DNA of 64,000 nucleotides, from positions 22,186 through 86,185 of the forward strand of contig NZ_JABTYH010000016.1 of NCBI RefSeq assembly GCF_013314975.1. Reading direction: 5' to 3'. The first letter of the stretch is position 1. The number at the start of each line of letters is the position of its first letter. A program made the translations under genes and the position numbers. This stretch comes from Pseudarthrobacter oxydans (GTDB lineage Bacteria > Actinomycetota > Actinomycetes > Actinomycetales > Micrococcaceae). Shown here one piece after another: positions 17,052 through 24,370 of this stretch. The notes under the pieces are model-generated. The model was not told the DNA's origin. It saw nothing but the letters and a program-made list of their open reading frames with translations, and did not search any database.

Positions 17052-17942
17052 ATGTTGAACCGGGCCCTCGTCGGCACTGCCCCAGTCCCGCCCAGGCGCA
17101 CTGTCCTAAGCGCGCTGATTGCCCTTCTATTGTCGTGTGCCTTGGGTCTCTCGGCCGCAGTACCCGCACGGGCCACCTCGTTTGAAGATAAGAGCGACAA
17201 TTGGTCCGGCGTTATCGGCAAACCAAAAAACCTTGGCAGTGCTCCCGTGGACTTAGTTCAAATGGAGTTCGTCGTCCCCATTCTGGACTGCAAGAGAACC
17301 CGTGACGGATGGGTTTCAATATGGGCCGGCATGGATTCAGCATCATCCAATGGGGGCACCAAGCCGAATGTCACACAGGCCGGGATTATGGGCCGCTGCG
17401 TAGGCGGAGCGCCCCATTGGAATGGCTGGTACCAGGCGCACCCGGACTTTGAAAGCACCCAGATGCCGGGTATGCCGCCGCTGCGCTCTGGCCAGCACAT
17501 CTGGCTGACACTCCTCTACTATCCCTACCCCAACGAGAACAGCTTCCGTGCAGAATTCAGCGTACGAGACTCAGGTGTAAGGAACGTCGGTTCTTCAAAC
17601 ACCTACTTCAAGATATTCGAAACGCAAGCCGGAGCGACTCAAAGAGCACGAGCGGAATGCATAGTCGAGAGGCCGACTGTAGACAGGGTGTATCCCAAGC
17701 TTGCAAAATTCTCGATGGCCGACAAAACCGATTTCACAGCCGGATGCTGGGGCGGCGGTACTGGAATATACAACCCGATCGACGGGCTGGACATCCATAG
17801 TTCAAATGCCTTGATAGTGGACATGTGGTCCTACTGGTACAACAAGAAACTGGGGATCGACATCGAGCGGCGAAAGATGGTGAACACGTCAGTCGATCAA
17901 ACCTCAGGAAAAATCACGTGGAAATGGCTCAATGACAGTTAG
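17052..17942 (+). CDS. exported G1-family (eqolisin-type) glutamic peptidase-like protein
   Basis: 296 aa. N-terminal signal peptide with a hydrophobic core ALIALLLSCALGLSAA and an AxA-type site (PARA-TS). The mature part follows the G1 peptidase layout: DNWSGVI, MEFVVPILDC, WVSIWAGMDS, then NVTQAGIMG with the candidate catalytic Gln, WNGWYQAHPD, and RAECIVERP with the candidate catalytic Glu. Cys residues may form disulfides. Start at 17052 gives a normal signal peptide with AGGGAG 6 bp upstream. Extracellular acid protease is the family role; activity here is inferred. It abuts tRNA-Pro. Confidence 0.72.
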   Translation: MLNRALVGTAPVPPRRTVLSALIALLLSCALGLSAAVPARATSFEDKSDNWSGVIGKPKNLGSAPVDLVQMEFVVPILDCKRTRDGWVSIWAGMDSASSNGGTKPNVTQAGIMGRCVGGAPHWNGWYQAHPDFESTQMPGMPPLRSGQHIWLTLLYYPYPNENSFRAEFSVRDSGVRNVGSSNTYFKIFETQAGATQRARAECIVERPTVDRVYPKLAKFSMADKTDFTAGCWGGGTGIYNPIDGLDIHSSNALIVDMWSYWYNKKLGIDIERRKMVNTSVDQTSGKITWKWLNDS

Positions 17943-17958
17943 AAGCACTGACAATCTG

Positions 17959-18033
17959 TCGGGGTGACAGAATTCGAATCTGCAACCTCCCGCTCCCAAA
18001 GCGGGCGCTCTAGCCAAGCTGAGCTCTACCCCG
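17959..18033 (-). tRNA. tRNA-Pro(TGG), divergent
   Basis: Cloverleaf with acceptor CGGGGTA/CACCCCG (A-C mismatch at the seventh pair), D-stem GCTC/GAGC, anticodon stem CCCGC/GCGGG with loop TTTGGGA (anticodon TGG), T-arm GCAGA-TTCGAAT-TCTGT and discriminator A. Its body differs from the more standard tRNA-Pro(CGG) at 37425. Being inside the island, it may be element-borne or a relic; the imperfect acceptor lowers confidence that it is used. Confidence 0.72.
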
Positions 18034-18096
18034 GCGCGCACTTCTGATCGGTGATCGGGACGTGCCGCCCCCTTGTCTTGGCGTGCCGGCTACTGG

Positions 18097-18231
18097 CTAA
18101 TGCCTTGCTTGCGCCTTGCGTTCTCGCCGCTCCCTGAGGTGTTCGCTGACGACCTGGTAGATAACGTTGGCGATCCGCGCCGGATTGAACAGGCGTGCCC
18201 TACGGACTTTCACCGGGTCGTCCCCGGCGGT
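18097..18231 (-). pseudogene. C-terminal gene fragment cut by the IS3 element
   Basis: About 44 codons ending in a TAG at 18097 read RRARLFNPARIANVIYQVVS then EHLRERRERKAQARH, natural-looking protein sequence. The frame is lost at the left end of the insertion sequence. Family not recognised. Confidence 0.35.
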
Positions 18232-18298
18232 GGGGACTGCCCCCGGTTTTGTTGACTCCTTGATCTAGCGAGCTTGTGCTCGTGGAAGGATGTTGAGC

Positions 18299-18581
18299 AT
18301 GCCCACGGCTTATGGGGCGGAGTTCCGCCAGGATGTTATTGATGTGGCCCAGGAAGGGCGAGGCGCCGCTGGCGCAGATTGCGAAGGATTTCGGGCTTTC
18401 GGTCACGACGCTAAAGCGCTGGATTGCCATCGCTGAACGTAAGGAATCCGGGACCGGCCCGGCAGCGGCGGAGTCGGCCGAGATGCGGGAACTGAAGAAG
18501 CGCAACCGCCTGCTGGAGCAGGAGAACGAGATTCTGCGCCGGGCTGCTGCCTATCTGGCCAGGGACATCAACCCAAAATGA
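18299..18581 (+). pseudogene. IS3 orfA, frameshifted
   Basis: The normal orfA start MPTAYGAEFRQDVIDVA is in one frame, and the remainder (RKGEAPLAQIAKDFGLSVTT, then the leucine-zipper helix MRELKKRNRLLEQENEILRR) is in another. The run GTGGCCCAGG at about 18341-18350 has one C too many compared with GTGGCCAGG. OrfA is the HTH part of the transposase, so this copy is probably immobile. Confidence 0.75.
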
Positions 18582-19444
18582 TTTACCCGCTGGTCACGGA
18601 TCTTGCCGCCGATGGTGTTCCCGTGGCGGTGACCTGCAGGGTGTTGAAGTTCAGCAAGCAAGGCTATTACCGGTGGAGGGCCAGCCCGGTGACGGAACGC
18701 GATTGGATCGATGCGCACCTCGTCAACGCCGCCTTGAACATCCACGCCGACGACCCTGCGTTCGGGTACCGGTTCATCGCCGACGAACTCCCGGGGATGG
18801 GCATCGTGGCGGGTGAGAACAGGGTCCAGCGCTTATGCAGGGACCACGGCATCTGGTCGGTGTTCTCGAAGAAGCGTGGCCTGAACCGCAGACCCGGGCC
18901 GCCGGTCCACGACGATCTGGTCGAGCGGGATTTCACCGCCGCGACGCCGAACGAGCTGTGGCTGACGGACATCACCGAGCACCCGACGGCCGAGGGCAAG
19001 CTCTACCTCTGCGCGGTAAAGGACGTCTATTCCGGCAGGATCGTGGGCTACTCGATGGACTCGCGGATGAAGTCCTCGCTTGCCGTGGCCGCACTGGAGA
19101 ACGCGGTGCGGGCACGTCGTCCCGCGGGGACAGTGGTGCACTCGGATCGGGGATCCCAGTTCCGGTCCCGCCGGTTCGTCGAATCGCTCCGGCACCACGG
19201 GCTCACCGGATCGATGGGCAGGGTCGGTGCGTGCGCGGACAACGCCGCAATGGAATCGTTCTTCTCGCTGCTTCAAAAGAACGTCCTGGACCGTCAGCGG
19301 TGGCTCACCAGGCAGGAACTCCGGCTCGCCATCACGACCTGGATCGAAAGGACCTACCACCGCCGGCGACGGCAAAGACGGCTGGGCAAACTCACGCCCA
19401 TCGAATATGAAACAATCAACCGGACCGCGCTCACAGCGGCCTAA
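18578..19444 (+). CDS. IS3-family transposase orfB (DDE integrase core)
   Basis: 288 aa. HTH_21 region near the N-terminus, then an rve integrase core with ELWLTDITEH (D), VVHSDRGSQFRSR (D) and SMGRVGACADNAAMESFFS (E), completing the DDE triad. Full length. In IS3 elements it is made as a fusion with orfA by -1 frameshifting; here orfA carries an extra frameshift. Confidence 0.92.
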   Translation: MIYPLVTDLAADGVPVAVTCRVLKFSKQGYYRWRASPVTERDWIDAHLVNAALNIHADDPAFGYRFIADELPGMGIVAGENRVQRLCRDHGIWSVFSKKRGLNRRPGPPVHDDLVERDFTAATPNELWLTDITEHPTAEGKLYLCAVKDVYSGRIVGYSMDSRMKSSLAVAALENAVRARRPAGTVVHSDRGSQFRSRRFVESLRHHGLTGSMGRVGACADNAAMESFFSLLQKNVLDRQRWLTRQELRLAITTWIERTYHRRRRQRRLGKLTPIEYETINRTALTAA

Positions 19445-19476
19445 GACCCCGAGTCAACAAAAGCCGGGGCAGTCCC

Positions 19477-19880
19477 ATCTGTAGGGCGTTCATCTGGATT
19501 GCGATGAGCGGGATGGCCTTGTTGAAAAGGCTGATCACGTTCAGGAATCGGGACGTGATGTCCTCAGCGACGATGACGGCGACATGGTCGAACTGGGGGT
19601 AGCGGGAGCGCTCGATGTCCCAGTATTCGATGGTCCGTATTATGTGAGCCTCGTCAGTGGCTCCCAGTTGCAGTTCGACCTCGTAGCGAGTGCCCGTCTC
19701 CGGGTCGGACAGAAGCAAGTCCAGGCGACCGGCGCGCGGCTGTCGGCGCTCGATGTCGCGAACGACTAGTTCTCCAAGCCCGAGCAGTGAGGGGTCTTCG
19801 GCAATCCGCTCCTGAAGCCATTTCTCGCTGTACTCCGAATGGCTCCTGAGGCTGAGCGTCCGCGCGCGCTGATAAGTCAT
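19477..19880 (-). pseudogene. nuclease-like protein truncated by IS3 insertion
   Basis: The first ~134 residues are intact from the ATG at 19880. Signature: LQERIAEDPSLLGLGELVV, then RAGRLDLLLSDPETGTRYEVELQ and DEAHIIRTIEYWDIER, a PD-(D/E)XK-like pattern (D in GRLDLLL, E-x-E in YEVELQ) like NucS/EndoMS-type endonucleases. The frame then runs into the IS right end (MGLPRLLLTRGLRPL is IS-encoded). The lost C-terminus is not found on the other side of the IS. Confidence 0.75.
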
Positions 19881-20001
19881 CTGGACAGTATTTCAGAACC
19901 GCCGGCTTGGCTTAGGTGCGTGCTCGCCGCGGAAATGACGACGGCGTCCCTCGACGCCGAATCAACGGCCGCGGATATGATCCCTTAACGCGAAGGAAGC
20001 A

Positions 20002-20214
20002 CTAGGCCCCCGCTAAACCACGCGACAATAGGTCAACTTCAACAGCCAGCATCCATTCGCCGTCTCCAAAACGGATTTCGAATAATTGCATTCCCTTCAG
20101 GTCAACGCCTCTAGGGCGCGCCTCAAAGTAGGGCCATCCATCTCGGGTTTGTGCCACGGCGTCACGCGTCTCGACAGCATAAAACCACCCCAGCGGTTGT
20201 TCCTGCTCGCCCAT
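20002..20214 (-). CDS. small hypothetical protein
   Basis: 70 aa, no recognised family: GWFYAVETRDAVAQTRDGWPY..., acidic, soluble, rich in aromatic residues. ORF composition looks natural, but the ribosome site is weak. Lies between the truncated nuclease and the restriction operon. Confidence 0.45.
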   Translation of the reverse strand: MGEQEQPLGWFYAVETRDAVAQTRDGWPYFEARPRGVDLKGMQLFEIRFGDGEWMLAVEVDLLSRGLAGA

Positions 20215-20349
20215 GAACTGATTCCTTCGACTCTGTCTCTGGGAGGATCTTATCGTTCAACTTCTCCTGCTGGCTCACCTTTGAGCGGAGTCAGACGGCG
20301 AGATCTAGGCCATGATCCGGTCGACTCCCGGGCTATCACCCGGGACCCA

Positions 20350-20378
20350 ACGTCAGCGGCGAACGGGGACGCTGACGT
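20350..20378. repeat. inverted repeat in a gene-free gap
   Basis: Perfect 9-bp arms ACGTCAGCG / CGCTGACGT around an 11-nt loop. 30 bp before it is TCCCGGG / CCCGGGA. They lie just downstream of the restriction operon's last stop on the minus strand and could form its terminator, without a convincing T run. Confidence 0.4.
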
Positions 20379-20457
20379 CATTTCAGTAGCGGCCGCTGAG
20401 GCCACCCAACATATAGCTTAGGTTGTGCCGCTCCCGGGCCCAGCGGAACAGCTAAGG

Positions 20458-21429
20458 TCAGATGCCGACCTCGTCGTCATCTTCCCCAACTCCGCCGTCC
20501 ACCTGCTCAGGGTCGATCACCAGATCGGGTTTGTTCCTTAGCATCCTAATGTCGGCAAACATGTCCGTCAGGTCAAAAATCCGGTCCTCCATGCTGATCC
20601 ATTGTCGGTACGCCTTTGCGTCCGGATGGCTGCCGGTGAGCGTTTCAACGGGGATGCTAGTGCCCGGCGGAAGTTGCGCGAATGGCGAGCGTAAGTCCAA
20701 GAGCATTCGCTTGTTTACGTGGTAAACCCGGTCAACCAGCGGGTCAGTGCTGAGGTGCCGCAGGATGTTTGGCTGGAACTCATTGACTACGAATGCAATC
20801 TGCAGGTCTGGGCGACGCTTTCTGTAGAAATAAGACTCATGCAGGTACGTGCCGACCCGCTCCTTGCGGAGCGTCCACTTGGTGGATATTAGGAGTCTGA
20901 AGTCACGAGGCCCAAAGAGTACGAGATCCGGGCGCGAGTGGTATCCCTCCGGGGCCAGTTCGAAGCCCTGAAGAGTGCGCAAAGGCGGCGTGCGAGACGG
21001 GATGACACCGCAAAGCTTTTCTACCAACACCTGGAGCGCAGTTTCGAAGGCGGCACCGGTGACGTTCGGGTCTCGCTTCGTTTTTGGAGGTCCGAAGCCC
21101 TGATTCGCTCTCACTTCGGCACGAGCCTTGCCAATTTGGTCGACGACGGTAAGGGGGTCTCGGGTCTCTCCTGGTACAAGGTGGGTTGCCAGATAATCTG
21201 CCGCCCGCGCAGCGAGCATCCGGCCATTTTTTGTATTGAGCTTGTCAGACTCGATGATGTGAAAGTATTCCGTTCCGTCCACATTCTCAGACCACATAGT
21301 GATGGCATAGACGTATGCCCAGGCGTTGTCCACTGTCAATTTGCCAAGCAGCGGGGGCAGCACGTTATCGACAAGGTCGGTAATCGTCGAGAAGTACCAG
21401 CCCGTAGGGAGTTTGAAGTTTTTCGCCAT
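20458..21429 (-). CDS. PD-(D/E)XK nuclease-like protein of the NaeI-type R-M operon
   Basis: 323 aa. A helix with Glu (AAFETALQVLVEKL, E129) precedes HSRPDLVLFG (D168) and LLISTKW (S-T-K184), an E...PD-x(n)-(S/T)xK restriction-nuclease active site. Acidic C-terminal tail. It is the last gene of a three-gene minus-strand operon, 10 bp after the cytosine methyltransferase. It could be a second restriction enzyme, a nicking or mismatch-repair accessory enzyme, or a specificity factor. Family name not recognised. Confidence 0.6.
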   Translation of the reverse strand: MAKNFKLPTGWYFSTITDLVDNVLPPLLGKLTVDNAWAYVYAITMWSENVDGTEYFHIIESDKLNTKNGRMLAARAADYLATHLVPGETRDPLTVVDQIGKARAEVRANQGFGPPKTKRDPNVTGAAFETALQVLVEKLCGVIPSRTPPLRTLQGFELAPEGYHSRPDLVLFGPRDFRLLISTKWTLRKERVGTYLHESYFYRKRRPDLQIAFVVNEFQPNILRHLSTDPLVDRVYHVNKRMLLDLRSPFAQLPPGTSIPVETLTGSHPDAKAYRQWISMEDRIFDLTDMFADIRMLRNKPDLVIDPEQVDGGVGEDDDEVGI

Positions 21430-21439
21430 GACCTAGGCG

Positions 21440-22756
21440 CTAACTGATCTTCGAGCGAAGTCGCTCGGTGGCAAATGCAGCGTGGCGCGCGTGATCCACC
21501 TGCCCCCGAAAGGCCCGCCACTGACCCAGTCGGAATGTCATGGTCTTACCGCGACGTCGCTCTTCGATCTCGAAGTCCCGACGGATGAATGCAATCCTGC
21601 GCTCGATCTCGTCCTCGGTGAAAGTCCCTCCAAGGGTCTTGCGCAGTCCTGCAAGCGAGATGAACCCGTTCTGGTCGCGAAGCGCCCGGTACACCTCGTC
21701 GCGGTACTGACTGCCCGCGCCATGGTTTCCAAGTGGCTGACCTTCCTTCCGGAGAGCCGAGGCGATAGCGAGTCCGATAGCGCGCGCCACGGGCGGCGGA
21801 AATGCATTGCCGATCTGCCGGTAAGTAGCTGTCTTTCGCCCCTTGCCGTCACCGAAGTCCCATTCGTAACCGGGTCCAGACCAGCCCTGGATACGGGCGA
21901 CCATCGCATTTGTCAGCTTCGGGACGAAGTTGATGGGCACATCCGGGCCGGGCGCGGCATCCGCAATACCCAGGCCGTCGACACCCAGCGAACGCCATTC
22001 CCGCTTCGCACGCGTCGGGCCCAGGTCGGGCCCCCCGTGCTTCTTGGAGCCACCGACGACGGTCGGGGCCACGCGGTGCGCGTTTCGAGCCCAAGCTTCG
22101 GCACCAGGCCATCCATTGGCAGCCATCAGGTCATAGACGGCGGAACCGACGGTCTGAACGGCGGGCGTCGGTTCTGGCCACGAGAAGTACGGCGCGAACT
22201 CATCGCGCAAGGCCACGAGAATGAATCGCGGGCGAAGCTGAGGGACACCGAAGTCTTTGGCCTCTAGCAGCCGCCAGTCCGCGCGGTAGCCGAGCTCAGT
22301 GAAGCGATCCAGCACTGCCTGGCGGTAGCCCGCAAAACGCGGCATCGACAGGCCGCGCACGTTCTCGAGCAGCACGGCGTCAGGCCGCATGCGGCCGGCT
22401 GCCTCCACGGCCCACGCAAAGAGGTCGCGCTCGTCGGAAGAGCCCAGCTGCTTGCCGGCGAGGGAGAACGGTGGGCAAGGAACGCCGCCTGCGAGCAGCG
22501 AAACGCCTCGGTGGTCTTCGGGCTTCCATACGGATTCGTCCGCGACGTCGCCGACGGCAATGACAGGCTGATCGTGGCCGTCTGCAGACGCAAGTCGGGA
22601 TAGATTGCGCTCAAGTGTTGCGGCTGCGTCGCGGTCGAGCTCGACGGCCAAAGTATGCCGAAAGCCCGCGAGGTGCAGTCCGAGACTTTGGCCGCCAGCT
22701 CCGGCGCAGATCTCCACTGCGGTTAAATCAGAATCACTCGTTTTCGCTTCGTTCAC
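21440..22756 (-). CDS. DNA (cytosine-5) methyltransferase, NaeI-type cognate
   Basis: 438 aa. C5-MTase motifs in order: I AVEICAGAGGQSLGLHLAGF; IV GGVPCPPFSLAG with catalytic Cys94; VI ENVRGL; VIII QLRPRFILVAL; X YRQIGNAFPPPVARAIG. About 100 extra C-terminal residues look like a winged-helix (SLAGLRKTLGGTFTEDEIERR). Start GTG at 22756, 15 residues before motif I; the longer frame begins with TTG at 22849 and unnatural sequence. It protects the host DNA. Recognition of GCCGGC is inferred from its NaeI-like partner. Confidence 0.88.
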   Translation of the reverse strand: MNEAKTSDSDLTAVEICAGAGGQSLGLHLAGFRHTLAVELDRDAAATLERNLSRLASADGHDQPVIAVGDVADESVWKPEDHRGVSLLAGGVPCPPFSLAGKQLGSSDERDLFAWAVEAAGRMRPDAVLLENVRGLSMPRFAGYRQAVLDRFTELGYRADWRLLEAKDFGVPQLRPRFILVALRDEFAPYFSWPEPTPAVQTVGSAVYDLMAANGWPGAEAWARNAHRVAPTVVGGSKKHGGPDLGPTRAKREWRSLGVDGLGIADAAPGPDVPINFVPKLTNAMVARIQGWSGPGYEWDFGDGKGRKTATYRQIGNAFPPPVARAIGLAIASALRKEGQPLGNHGAGSQYRDEVYRALRDQNGFISLAGLRKTLGGTFTEDEIERRIAFIRRDFEIEERRRGKTMTFRLGQWRAFRGQVDHARHAAFATERLRSKIS

Positions 22757-22873
22757 CCCTATATTCTGACAGGAGCCACCGACGTTTTTGGGACGCGCGG
22801 CTCGGCGGCTCTCGTCGGTACCGAGCGTGAGCCTGAACTTTCGCCGCAACCCCGCGTGCCCAGTCAGTTTTGC

Positions 22874-23800
22874 TCACCTGGGCAGTGCCGGGGCCGGAAG
22901 GTCGATTTGCTCGTCCTGGGCCGCGAGACGCCACCACTCGCCATCAATGCTGACACCATCGTCCGGGGCCGCTGGCGCGACACGTACGCTGACGAGTTCC
23001 CCGGGCTTGGGGACAACTGCGCCGAGTGCAGCGGCTATGTTCCGCTGGACGGAGTAATCGCCTCCCAGAATCAGGTATCCCTCTGGGCGAAGGGCGCTGC
23101 GGGAACCGCCGTTGTAGCGCACTCGCTTCATGTAATCGTCTTGTTGAGCGACCGTGGCGATGATGTTACGAGACAGACGTCTATTCGTAGCCCGTCGGAA
23201 GAGCTCGTTCACTCGAACCTGCCCACTTCGCCCGGCCATAATCTCGGACACCGCCGATGGCGGGAGCTGGAGTAAGGCGTTCGGCTGCATCTGCGCGTCC
23301 TTGAACACCCAAGTGATTTGAGAGCGGCCCAGCGCGTTCAGCCCCGTTTTCTTGTCACGGTTTTCGCTGGTTCGCCGGTTCTCCTGAGTTGCGCGCACCA
23401 CCCCCGCGCTCCACACCGACTTCCGGTCATCGGCCTGTGTGACCAGGACTATTTGCTCGAAGCTCTCGATCGGGAGCATCCATGCCCCGGTGTGGGAGTA
23501 CTTGCAGTCAACTTCGGACCCCGCGATCGTGAAGTCCAAAACGCACCCATCTGCGATTTTGAACTCGCGCTGCAAGTTGATCTCGATGAGCGTTCCGAAA
23601 TGCGTCTTTTCGGTCTTGAATAACTGCTCAACGCTGTAGCGGCCAGTGTGCTGACCGTCATAAAGCTGATCGAAGGTGGACCGAAACACCTTCGCCATCC
23701 TCGATCCGTCTGGGTCGAGGCGACGAAGCTCAGCCACGACCGCAACAACAGCAGGATCAGCGGGATCAGCAGCTCTAGGCGGCAGGTCGAACAGGCTCAT
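22874..23800 (-). CDS. NaeI-like type II restriction endonuclease
   Basis: 308 aa (NaeI is 317). Catalytic residues are spaced exactly as in NaeI with a +3 offset: E73 (LIEINL), D89 (VLDF), D98 and K100 (EVDCKYS). The ligase-like segment FDQLYDGQ keeps Leu (L46) where DNA ligases have Lys, as NaeI does (L43). The C-terminal half corresponds to the CAP/Topo-like domain that binds a second site (type IIE). Start 23800 (MSLFDLPP) is preferred over 24031 because upstream sequence is not NaeI-like. First gene of the R-M operon. Confidence 0.88.
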   Translation of the reverse strand: MSLFDLPPRAADPADPAVVAVVAELRRLDPDGSRMAKVFRSTFDQLYDGQHTGRYSVEQLFKTEKTHFGTLIEINLQREFKIADGCVLDFTIAGSEVDCKYSHTGAWMLPIESFEQIVLVTQADDRKSVWSAGVVRATQENRRTSENRDKKTGLNALGRSQITWVFKDAQMQPNALLQLPPSAVSEIMAGRSGQVRVNELFRRATNRRLSRNIIATVAQQDDYMKRVRYNGGSRSALRPEGYLILGGDYSVQRNIAAALGAVVPKPGELVSVRVAPAAPDDGVSIDGEWWRLAAQDEQIDLPAPALPR

Positions 23801-24370
23801 TCGATCCACAGTACGCGGTGCAACCGCCAACAGTTTTGGTCCGCCGACCCACGGCTCCCTCAGCTGAAGAGTACGGAAACGGGACCTACGCCTCGCTCCA
23901 CTCGTGCTAGTCGAATCTGATGACGGGGCTCCGGCGTTTGCAATGACCCCGACGAAGCCGACCGGCTCGATGAATCGATTTCTTGAGATTCCTCGGTCCA
24001 CAGTCCAGAAAGCAGCGCTCGTTGATGCCACCGGCAGGCCCGGGGCCCGTCGGACGCATTAGTAGTCGAACCGGACGTCGGCTGAAGCTTAATGCGACGA
24101 GCGGGGCGGGGCGGCCACGTTGATGCGAGTGATCTTCGCTCTGGTTCCTTTATGCCGTCCTTGCTGGTCTCCTTCGTGTCGCACTTATGCGTCTTCTGCT
24201 GGGCCTCCGCCAACGCAGGCAGTATTCTTCAGACATCTGTCACCTCCAGCAGGGGAAGTCATTTTGTCCTCTCGGACACCTGACACCTGTGAGCTGGCTG
24301 CATGTTTCTTGGGGTTGTTCGCAAATGCAGCGTGATGTGATTGGGCTGTCGAGTATGGGGGGGCTGGACC
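23801..24370. other. 570-bp divergent promoter region between the two defence operons
   Basis: No supported gene. It separates the minus-strand R-M operon from the plus-strand helicase operon and presumably holds both promoters. No strong palindrome noticed. GGGGGG lies 9 bp before the ATG at 24371. Confidence 0.5.

Larger units (their letters stand above)
18233..19476 (+). mobile_element. IS3-family insertion sequence
   Basis: About 1.24 kb bounded by imperfect inverted repeats: left GGGACTGCCCCCGGTTTTGT continuing TGACTC, right (reverse complement) GGGACTGCCCCGGCTTTTGT continuing TGACTC. It contains the usual two frames orfA/orfB overlapping by 4 bp. No clear target duplication is visible, and the flanking gene pieces do not match each other, so flanking DNA was deleted or rearranged after insertion. 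Confidence 0.9.

Noticed and set aside
23801..24031. N-terminal extension of the NaeI-like enzyme
   Set aside because: Residues before MSLFDLPP do not fit NaeI, and the offset of catalytic residues matches NaeI only from the 23800 start.
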